Below, in pieces: positions 33,207 to 40,372 of a stretch of DNA of 64,000 bases. The notes under the pieces are model-generated. The model did no database searches and was not told where the DNA came from. It was given only the letters and a program-made list of their open reading frames with translations. The stretch lies in assembly GCA_902536935.1 (NCBI GenBank), contig CACAZM010000003.1:39653-103652 (forward strand), written 5' to 3'. Source of the DNA: an uncultured Bacteroidota bacterium (lineage in GTDB: Bacteria > Bacteroidota > Bacteroidia > Flavobacteriales > Flavobacteriaceae). Position 1 is the first letter of the stretch. Every line of letters starts with the position of its first letter. The position numbers were made by a program, and so were the translations under genes.

Positions 33207-34550
33207 ATGCTGCTCAACACACTCAACGCCATTTCGCCTGTCGACGGAAGATACCGCAGTAAGTCAAAACCTCTTAACGCTTTTTTTTCTGAATATGCGC
33301 TTATCAAATACCGTGTGAAAATTGAGATTGAATATTTTATTTCACTTTGTTCCCACCCCATTCCGCAACTCGAATCCTTTCAGCATTCGCTCTTTGAAGA
33401 CTTGCGTTCGATTTATGAGCACTTTTCGCAAGAAAACGCCAAGGCCATTAAAGACATTGAAAAAACAACTAACCACGACGTAAAAGCCGTCGAGTATTTC
33501 CTCAAAAACGAGTTTGACCGCTTGGGGATTAGCGACTATAAAGAGTTTATCCATTTTGGCTTAACTTCCCAAGACATCAATAACACGGCCGTTCCCCTAT
33601 CAATTAAAGACGCGGTGGAAAACGTAATCCGACCCGAAATTGAAAAGATGGTCCTTATACTAGTGAACATGGCAACTCAATATGATCATATACCCGTTCT
33701 AGCACGTACCCATGGACAGGCCGCATCCCCAACCCGATTGGGAAAAGAAATTCGGGTGTTCAGTGAACGAATCCAACAGCAAATTAACCTTCTTGATCAA
33801 GTACCACATGCCGCAAAGTTTGGTGGGGCAACTGGAAACTATAATGCCCACAAAGTGGCTTATCCCCATATTAATTGGAAAGAATTTGGAGAACAATTTG
33901 TTGAAAACACTCTGGGACTACATCACTCCTTCCCCACCACACAAATCGAGCATTACGATCACTTGGCCGCCCTGTGTGATGCCTTTGCGAGGATCAATAC
34001 CATACTCATAGATTTGAACCGAGATTTTTGGACCTATATCTCTATGAATTATTTCAAGCAAAAGATCAAGGATAACGAAGTTGGCTCGTCGGCAATGCCA
34101 CATAAAGTCAACCCCATCGATTTTGAAAATGCAGAAGGTAATTTGGGAATCGCCAATGCGTTGTTCTCCTTTTTGTCTACAAAACTACCCATTTCAAGAC
34201 TCCAACGTGACCTCACCGATAGTACTGTACTGCGCAATATCGGTGTTCCCTTTAGTCATACCCTAATTGCACTCGCATCTATGGAAAAAGGATTGCATAA
34301 ATTAGAGGTTAATGAAGCTGCTATCGATAATGACCTAAATGACAATTGGGCTGTAGTTGCGGAAGCTATACAAACCATTCTGCGTCGTGAAGGATTTCAA
34401 AAACCGTATGAGTCGCTTAAAGAGCTCACACGAACCAATCACGAAATCACCAAAGAAAGTATACAGGAATTTATCCACTCCTTAGATATCTCTAAAGAAG
34501 TCAAAGTAGAACTCCTGAAGATCAGTCCACAAAATTACACTGGCATCTAG
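33207..34550 (+). CDS. purB: adenylosuccinate lyase
   Basis: 447 aa of the fumarase/aspartase superfamily. It cleaves SAICAR and adenylosuccinate to fumarate in purine synthesis. The superfamily signature SSAMPHKVNPIDFENAEGN, the ARTHGQAASPTRLG segment and the TSQDINNTAVPL segment are intact, and the catalytic His/Ser loops are covered. Close relative to the long E. coli form. It converges on the DUF4252 gene with 3 bp between the stops. Confidence 0.96.
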   Translation: MLLNTLNAISPVDGRYRSKSKPLNAFFSEYALIKYRVKIEIEYFISLCSHPIPQLESFQHSLFEDLRSIYEHFSQENAKAIKDIEKTTNHDVKAVEYFLKNEFDRLGISDYKEFIHFGLTSQDINNTAVPLSIKDAVENVIRPEIEKMVLILVNMATQYDHIPVLARTHGQAASPTRLGKEIRVFSERIQQQINLLDQVPHAAKFGGATGNYNAHKVAYPHINWKEFGEQFVENTLGLHHSFPTTQIEHYDHLAALCDAFARINTILIDLNRDFWTYISMNYFKQKIKDNEVGSSAMPHKVNPIDFENAEGNLGIANALFSFLSTKLPISRLQRDLTDSTVLRNIGVPFSHTLIALASMEKGLHKLEVNEAAIDNDLNDNWAVVAEAIQTILRREGFQKPYESLKELTRTNHEITKESIQEFIHSLDISKEVKVELLKISPQNYTGI

Positions 34551-34553
34551 GGC

Positions 34554-35102
34554 TTAGATTCGGACTTGATTTTTTAACTTTTTTAGTTCATCTCCTGCCG
34601 GGAGATCAAATTTTTGGGACATATCAACAATGCTGTAAAGATCGATCGAACCTTGAATAAGTAGAACAACGGTGGTCTGCGGTCCTACTTTAAGACGGTC
34701 CGAAAATTGATCATCCTCTTGAACTAACATGACAAGCTCATCAACAATATGACCCTGATCGGATTTCAAGACGTAAAAATTTACAGTGGTTTCTTCCTCA
34801 TGGACTTGCATCAATTCCACAAGTTTATTATCGTTGACATAGGTCTGTGTCCAATCGGAAAAAGTTGTAGAAATATCTGGGTCATCTGTACTTAACATTT
34901 TAAAGGTTTTGATTTGGGTAACCAATTCGATAAATTCTTGTGCCTTGGGATCCTCGACATTGATATTGAGTTTGGCTAGCATGGAAAACATCTGTGGGCT
35001 AATCGAAACATAGGTCACCCGATCGTTAGTTTGATAGTTGTCAAATATGGATTGCGCAATCAATATAGGGGGACTCAGCAAAAAAAGAAAGATTATTCTC
35101 AT
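34554..35102 (-). CDS. exported DUF4252 protein
   Basis: 182 aa with a short signal peptide (IIFLFLLSPPILIAQS). The DUF4252 domain is recognised by VTYVSISPQMFSML, KTFKMLSTDDPDISTTF and the ending LYSIVDMSQKFDL. Bacteroidota-only family of unknown function, often coded close to sigma/anti-sigma factors; none is seen here. It is transcribed alone. Confidence 0.8.
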   Translation of the reverse strand: MRIIFLFLLSPPILIAQSIFDNYQTNDRVTYVSISPQMFSMLAKLNINVEDPKAQEFIELVTQIKTFKMLSTDDPDISTTFSDWTQTYVNDNKLVELMQVHEEETTVNFYVLKSDQGHIVDELVMLVQEDDQFSDRLKVGPQTTVVLLIQGSIDLYSIVDMSQKFDLPAGDELKKLKNQVRI

Positions 35103-35236
35103 TAATGAAAGGATTCGGTTATCAGACGAAAATACAATAAAGAATTTTATCCCAGATCCTGCTAATAAACTTTCCGGCTTAACATTTTTGATAAAAATGA
35201 GTACATTGCAAATGCAAAGAATTCTACGAGAATAAA

Positions 35237-36685
35237 ATGCGAAAAATAATTCCTTACATACTACTGCTCTTTTTCACGATATCATGTAAAGACAAAGATG
35301 ACAATATATCCTCGCGTCAGTATGATTTTGAAATTGAAGACTTTATCTGGGAGGGACTAAATACTTATTACTACTGGCAAAATAGCATTTCCGATTTGGC
35401 AGATAACCGATTTGATTCACAAAAATCCTATGCCAGTTTTTTATCGAGATTTAATGCAAACCATGAGTTGTTATTTGAGTCACTCCTTTCCGAGAATGAT
35501 CGTTTTAGCTGGATCATGAGTGACTACACCGCACTTGAAAATCAACTAAGACGCGTTTATACAACCAGTGGAATGATGATAGGATTAGCAAGAATTGGTG
35601 AGTCTAATGACTTGTTTGCTTATGTACGCTATGTGCTTCCCGGTTCTGATGCAGCCGCAAAAAATATAGAACGTGGAGACCTTTTTTTGAGTGTCAATAA
35701 CGAACAACTGACCACCGATAATTATCGAGGTTTGTTGAATAGCAATGTGGAGTTATTTTCAATTCAGCTCGCTCAAATTAGTGATCAGACGGTCACCCCA
35801 ACGGGAATCAGTGTCGATTTGGTCAAATCAGAAATCCAAGAAAACCCTATCAAAATTACCAAGCTAATTGAGCTGAATAACACAAAAATTGGTTATTTGA
35901 TGTATAATGGGTTTGTTGCTGATTTTGACAACGAACTTGAAAATACTTTCGCGCAATTTCAAGCCCAAGGAGTGAATCAATTGATTGTCGATTTGCGTTA
36001 TAATCGCGGTGGACGAACAAGTTCATCCATCAAACTTGCCAGTATGATAACCGGACAGTTTTCGGGAGAAGTTTTTGCACAAACCCAACACAATGACAAA
36101 CTCTCTTCTTACAATGAAGACTATCTGTTTGAAACAACTGCAGTGCAGTTGAAAATGGATCGACTCTATGTGATCAGCTCTACAGAAACTGCATCTGCCA
36201 GTGAACTGCTAATCAATGGGCTATCTCCCTATATCGATGTCATCCTCATCGGCGATAATACCACAGGAAAAAATGTTGGTTCATATTCTATTTACGACTG
36301 GATTGATAATGAGGGAAATGTTAACCCCCGACATACTTGGGCCATGCAACCCATAACACTCAAAATTGCTAATAGCGAGGGGTTTGCAGACTTTGAAAGT
36401 GGTCTGCAAGCAGATCACATCCTTCAAGAAGACATATCCAATTTGGGGACCCTTGGAGAAATCAATGAACCCCTACTGGAAAAAACCCTTGAGGTTATGG
36501 GCATACTCCCACCAAAATCGGAAAAAAATCAATTTTCTGTATTTGAAAATCGGTTTGAGAAAATGCCATCGTTACAAGATGCCATTATGCATACAGAAAT
36601 TCCTGCTAAAATGCGTAGGATACCCCAAGCGAAAAATTTCGTCCTCGAGCAGTATAGCCACGTACTTCTTCATAATCAGCACTAA
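35237..36685 (+). CDS. S41-family lipoprotein peptidase
   Basis: 482 aa. A lipoprotein signal ends at Cys17 (LFFTISCKDKDD), so it sits in the outer membrane or at the surface. An N-terminal S41-associated helical part is followed by a PDZ domain (about 110-190) and the C-terminal-processing-protease core; the nucleophile Ser is in SSTETASASELLINGL and the VDLRYNRGG strand is typical. The general base region GDNTTGKNVGSY is present. It degrades or trims envelope proteins; the target is unknown. The last 26 codons are antisense to the end of the TonB receptor gene. Confidence 0.9.
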   Translation: MRKIIPYILLLFFTISCKDKDDNISSRQYDFEIEDFIWEGLNTYYYWQNSISDLADNRFDSQKSYASFLSRFNANHELLFESLLSENDRFSWIMSDYTALENQLRRVYTTSGMMIGLARIGESNDLFAYVRYVLPGSDAAAKNIERGDLFLSVNNEQLTTDNYRGLLNSNVELFSIQLAQISDQTVTPTGISVDLVKSEIQENPIKITKLIELNNTKIGYLMYNGFVADFDNELENTFAQFQAQGVNQLIVDLRYNRGGRTSSSIKLASMITGQFSGEVFAQTQHNDKLSSYNEDYLFETTAVQLKMDRLYVISSTETASASELLINGLSPYIDVILIGDNTTGKNVGSYSIYDWIDNEGNVNPRHTWAMQPITLKIANSEGFADFESGLQADHILQEDISNLGTLGEINEPLLEKTLEVMGILPPKSEKNQFSVFENRFEKMPSLQDAIMHTEIPAKMRRIPQAKNFVLEQYSHVLLHNQH

Positions 36686-38447
36686 ACACATTTTCGACTG
36701 ACCCAAACAACGATACCCCAGGTTGTGAAAGTTGATGCGAAATCCTGAGATCAAATAACCAGTAAGAAGATAGTTCCACCAAATCCTGTCCAGCAAGGTC
36801 ATCACGATCTCCTACAAATTGGATACTGGTCAAGAGTTGGGTATTCGAATTGAACTGCTGAAGAAAGCTGGTATTGACTTTGTGTTTGGGAATGCGCAGA
36901 CCCTCTCCTGCTTCATTCTGGGTGTAAGTATAATTGGTTTGGAAAAGAAGTTGATCTGTTACAGGATAGCTACATAAAAACTCGGTGCCATACACGCTAA
37001 AGTCTCTTGTGGAATTCACATAGCGAAACGTGGTCATGTCGTATTCAACAAAATTTTGGTGATCACGGCTGAAATAGACCAATTGAATCTGTCCTCCTTT
37101 TTTGAAGAAAAGTGAGGTTCCTATTTCAAAACTTTGATTGGTTTCGGGTTCAAGGGATTGATTACCAGAGTAAGTGTCAAATAATTTATATATCGAAGGA
37201 GCAATAAATGCCGTACTCAAACTTGCATGAAAACGTAGGTCAACAGAACTAAAATCGATATATAGGGAGGGGTTGATATGATAGGTCCAATTCGAACCGT
37301 ACGTACTATGCTCACTCAAGCGTGCACCTGTCTGCGCTTCAAAAAAACCATTAGGTTCGTATAAAATATTGAAAAAATAATCTGTTAGATCAACTGAGAC
37401 TTTATTACTAAACTGTGCCTCTTGTTGTTTGTGATTGAGTCCAATCAAGCCCGTTAGTTGAGAGGAGAGTTTAGTAGAAAAAACACCTTCGATGTCCATT
37501 ACATCTCCTTCAAATTTGATCGGAAAGGAAGAATCAAAATCCCGACTGGATGAAGACCAAGATACACGACCAACAAACGAGCTGAACTCGCCTGTCCATT
37601 TGGGCTGAACGACCACACGCTGACTCTCACTTGTGAAGTGATTGTCTGCGTCCATCAAAGTGGGAAAACTATCATCATATTCACTTGAGAAATAATCTTT
37701 CGTAAAAATGGTATTTAGTCGAAAATCAGATGAGAGCTGGAGCTGATACTGTACATTTAAATTTTGTTTTGCTGTCGAGTCGTCTTCGGTTCCAAAGACA
37801 GATGACATGCCCATCGTTCGCTGATCGGATAGGGAAATCGAGCCAGCATGAGTTGCATTGCCCAAAGCGAATTGGAGTTGGCGGGTCTGGAAATTGGGTT
37901 CCGTTGGGAAATCCAATTTGTCGTTATTGGTTCCATAAATGGTTCGTATCGATGCGCTTAGAGATTGCTGCTTGGGTTGGTTGGTAGTGATTTTGATCAC
38001 TGCTGTTGCTGCTGCACTCCCGTACAAGCTACTGGCAGCTCCACGTATAATCTCCACCGACTCTATAGACGAAAGATCTATTGTTCTTAAATCGAAATCG
38101 TTTTCAATTTGCGTAGGGTCACTCACAGGCACTCCATCAATAAGAACCAAAACTTGTCGGTTGTTTCCACCACGGATAAAATAACTCAACTCGGACCCAG
38201 GATGAGACTGTGCTCCGTTGATGTGTATGCCGACTTGGTTGGTGAGCAAATCAGCTAAGGTACCGCCGAGAAAAGGTTCGATATCTTTGGTGGTAAGCAA
38301 AATAACAGATCGGCCTGTTTTGGAGACGGGTCTTTCAAAACGAGAGTCGGCGACTGTGACCTCATCGAGTTGTAACATATCATTCTGTGCGAAAATTAAA
38401 ACACCCGTCATCAAGCATATAGCTTGTAAAAAAAACTCTCTTGTCAT
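36606..38447 (-). CDS. btuB: BtuB-like TonB-dependent receptor, riboswitch-controlled
   Basis: 613 aa from ATG 38447 (an upstream GTG at 38471 gives no better signal peptide). A signal peptide ends near FAQ, a plug domain follows with LADLLTNQVGIHINGAQ, VLVLIDGVPVSDP and IESVEIIRGAASSLYGSAA, then a 22-strand barrel ending in aromatic Phe (LGVSYAF). The size is that of vitamin B12 receptors, not of the 1000-aa SusC type. The cobalamin riboswitch in its leader makes cobalamin or a cobinamide the likely substrate. Uptake needs TonB and an inner-membrane system not found here. Confidence 0.9.
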   Translation of the reverse strand: MTREFFLQAICLMTGVLIFAQNDMLQLDEVTVADSRFERPVSKTGRSVILLTTKDIEPFLGGTLADLLTNQVGIHINGAQSHPGSELSYFIRGGNNRQVLVLIDGVPVSDPTQIENDFDLRTIDLSSIESVEIIRGAASSLYGSAAATAVIKITTNQPKQQSLSASIRTIYGTNNDKLDFPTEPNFQTRQLQFALGNATHAGSISLSDQRTMGMSSVFGTEDDSTAKQNLNVQYQLQLSSDFRLNTIFTKDYFSSEYDDSFPTLMDADNHFTSESQRVVVQPKWTGEFSSFVGRVSWSSSSRDFDSSFPIKFEGDVMDIEGVFSTKLSSQLTGLIGLNHKQQEAQFSNKVSVDLTDYFFNILYEPNGFFEAQTGARLSEHSTYGSNWTYHINPSLYIDFSSVDLRFHASLSTAFIAPSIYKLFDTYSGNQSLEPETNQSFEIGTSLFFKKGGQIQLVYFSRDHQNFVEYDMTTFRYVNSTRDFSVYGTEFLCSYPVTDQLLFQTNYTYTQNEAGEGLRIPKHKVNTSFLQQFNSNTQLLTSIQFVGDRDDLAGQDLVELSSYWLFDLRISHQLSQPGVSLFGSVENVFSADYEEVRGYTARGRNFSLGVSYAF

Positions 38448-38504
38448 TATTTTGATAATAAAATTTAGCACCGCTACTTATCCCGAGTAGTTGTACCACA
38501 TAAA

Positions 38505-38672
38505 ACAAAGGCAGGTCTCCTGGCTCACGTTCATTTCAACCTTCCCAACGATTGTCAGTGGTTTGAAGAGAAATGACTGTATACGTTTACAGTTGCGGGA
38601 ACAGCGAAAGCTTTGCACTTTCTTCCCTTTTCATTTACAATTCACGAATGTGACTTGTAAAACCCTTGCTCT
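38505..38672 (-). ncRNA. cobalamin riboswitch in the btuB leader
   Basis: On the minus strand the conserved blocks occur in order: GGGAA with GTGCAAAGC, then TTCCCGCAACTGTAA, CCACTG, TGGGAAGG and finally the B12 box AGCCAGGAGACCTGCC (38525-38510). These are the core elements of the adenosylcobalamin riboswitch. The 3' boundary lies about 60 nt before the btuB start, in position to hide the ribosome site or end transcription when B12 is plentiful. Ends are approximate. Confidence 0.92.
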
Positions 38673-38675
38673 TTA

Positions 38676-38683
38676 CAAAGGTA
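38676..38683 (-). promoter_or_regulatory. probable -7 box of the riboswitch-btuB transcript
   Basis: TACCTTTG on the minus strand, exact TAnnTTTG, placed just upstream of the riboswitch 5' end. No TTG at the usual spacing, so moderate support only. Confidence 0.4.
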
Positions 38684-38746
38684 GTGAAGGAAAACAAATT
38701 CTAAGTATTAAAAAAATGGTTATTTTTGATTTAAATTGCCAGGTCC

Positions 38747-39235
38747 ATGTTTACGCTTTCAAAAAAAGAAAAGGTTCTCTTTGGTTTTGTATTGATTGCT
38801 GCACTGACGAGGTTAGTTCCTCATCCACCAAACTTTGCTCCCATCACGGCCATGTCCCTCTTTGCTGGGGCATATTTTACACGTAAGCAGCTAGCCTTTA
38901 TCGTACCATTGCTAGCAATGCTGATCTCCGACCTCTTTTTGGGTTTTTATACGATTTCAATTTTTGTCTATACATCTTTTGCCTTGATCACATGGATGGG
39001 GCAACAACAGAATAAGGTAACCCCAAAACTCGTATTATTGGGAAGCGTTCTATTTTTCTTCGTCAGCAATCTCGGGGTTTGGTTGTTGTACTACCCAAAA
39101 ACTATCGATGGGCTTGTCACCTGTTTTACGCTAGCTATACCGTTTTTCGCAACATCCCTGCTTGGCGATATCTTCTACAGTGTAATTCTAGTATTTGGAT
39201 TTTCTGCAGTCAGCAGACGTTTGCAACTCTCTTAG
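38747..39235 (+). CDS. DUF6580 family membrane transport protein
   Basis: 162 aa with five to six membrane helices and an N-terminal segment RLVPHPPNFAPITAMSLFAGAYF typical of DUF6580, which resembles the S component of ECF vitamin transporters. It is divergently placed to a B12-controlled btuB gene, and a role in moving cobalamin or a precursor across the inner membrane is a reasonable inference. No ECF ATPases are near. Its own 5' region does not contain the riboswitch, which is coded on the other strand. It overlaps the rmuC end by 4 nt. Confidence 0.8.
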   Translation: MFTLSKKEKVLFGFVLIAALTRLVPHPPNFAPITAMSLFAGAYFTRKQLAFIVPLLAMLISDLFLGFYTISIFVYTSFALITWMGQQQNKVTPKLVLLGSVLFFFVSNLGVWLLYYPKTIDGLVTCFTLAIPFFATSLLGDIFYSVILVFGFSAVSRRLQLS

Positions 39236-40350
39236 TCCTCTCCCTCTAGTACGATGGGTTTACTCACCTCATCCGCGTCTATAGCTATGCGTTTATTTTC
39301 TGGAGAAAGTCGGACAATATCCTTATCGATTTTACGAAACTCCCCCGTGAGGTCATTGTAGTGATTGACTGCCGTGCCTAAGGTTTTCCCGAGTTTGGTG
39401 TGATAGGTTTGGTAAGCATTCAAATGCTTTGTGAGCTTATCCACATTTGAAAGAATTTCCTGAACGGATTTTTCAATTTTAAGATTGTGTAAGGCCTTTA
39501 CTGTAATTTGCAGCATGGGAAACAAACTCATCGGAGAAACAATCATCACTTTTTTATCATAGGCATAGCTCACCAAATCGCGAGAATTGATCTGCAAACT
39601 CCCTACCCGACTGTTGAGCAAATCCTGATACAAGCCATCTGCTGGGATAAACATATAGGCATAATCTGTAGTTTGTTCATTGGGGCGAATATACTTGGCG
39701 GTCTCGTCAATCCTAGAACGAATATCTTTGCGAAACTGAGTCTCCAAAGTCTTGATCTCATTTGGATCGCTACTTTCAATCATTTTGTTGTAGTTATCCA
39801 ACGAAAACTTGGCATCAATTGGGATGATAAACTGTCCAACCTTGACAATAGCATCCACGGTTTCGCCATTTGTAAACTTATGCTGCATACTGAATAAGTC
39901 GGGTGGCAGTACATTGGCCAGTAAATTTTCGAGCTGAATTTCTCCCAAAATTCCACGCTGTTTGGAGTTGCCCAAGATCTTCTCTAAAGATTTCATTTGG
40001 GTCGCAAAATTGAGAACCTGCTCATTGGTTCCTTTAATCTTCTCAAGTTCAGAAGTAACCTCTTTCACAATTTTATTGGATTGAGAAAATTGCTGTTGCA
40101 TGTTTTGCTTGGCACTCTTTTGAAACTCATTAATTTCTTGATTGATGGTTTTGAGTTTACCTTCGATTTCAACGCGTGAGGTTTGGGCATTTTGGGCAAC
40201 ATCTTTTCGGATTTCTTGAATTTCGCTGCGCAAGGCCTCGTTCAGTTGTAGTAAAAGCGAATCAGATCCCGATGGGTTTCGATTTCGCAAGAAAAACATT
40301 ATGATAAGAACACCCAGAACGACAATTAATAAAATAGCTTCCAATGACAT
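39232..40350 (-). CDS. rmuC: DNA recombination protein RmuC
   Basis: 372 aa. An N-terminal membrane helix (AILLIVVLGVLIIMFFL) is followed by a coiled coil (about 30-115) and the RmuC nuclease-like domain, with KQRGILGEIQLENLL, IPIDAKFSLDNYN and YAYMFIPADGLYQDL. RmuC limits inversions at short repeats and has a restriction-nuclease-like fold; a direct nuclease activity is not proven. It is separated from carB by 22 bp on the same strand, so both may share a transcript. Confidence 0.93.
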   Translation of the reverse strand: MSLEAILLIVVLGVLIIMFFLRNRNPSGSDSLLLQLNEALRSEIQEIRKDVAQNAQTSRVEIEGKLKTINQEINEFQKSAKQNMQQQFSQSNKIVKEVTSELEKIKGTNEQVLNFATQMKSLEKILGNSKQRGILGEIQLENLLANVLPPDLFSMQHKFTNGETVDAIVKVGQFIIPIDAKFSLDNYNKMIESSDPNEIKTLETQFRKDIRSRIDETAKYIRPNEQTTDYAYMFIPADGLYQDLLNSRVGSLQINSRDLVSYAYDKKVMIVSPMSLFPMLQITVKALHNLKIEKSVQEILSNVDKLTKHLNAYQTYHTKLGKTLGTAVNHYNDLTGEFRKIDKDIVRLSPENKRIAIDADEVSKPIVLEGED

Positions 40351-40372
40351 AAGAACGAATGTACAAAAAAAC

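Noticed and set aside
36606..38447. SusC-type polysaccharide receptor
   Set aside because: The length (613 aa), lack of an N-terminal CarboxypepD_reg extension, absence of a SusD gene and the cobalamin riboswitch all point to a BtuB-like vitamin receptor.
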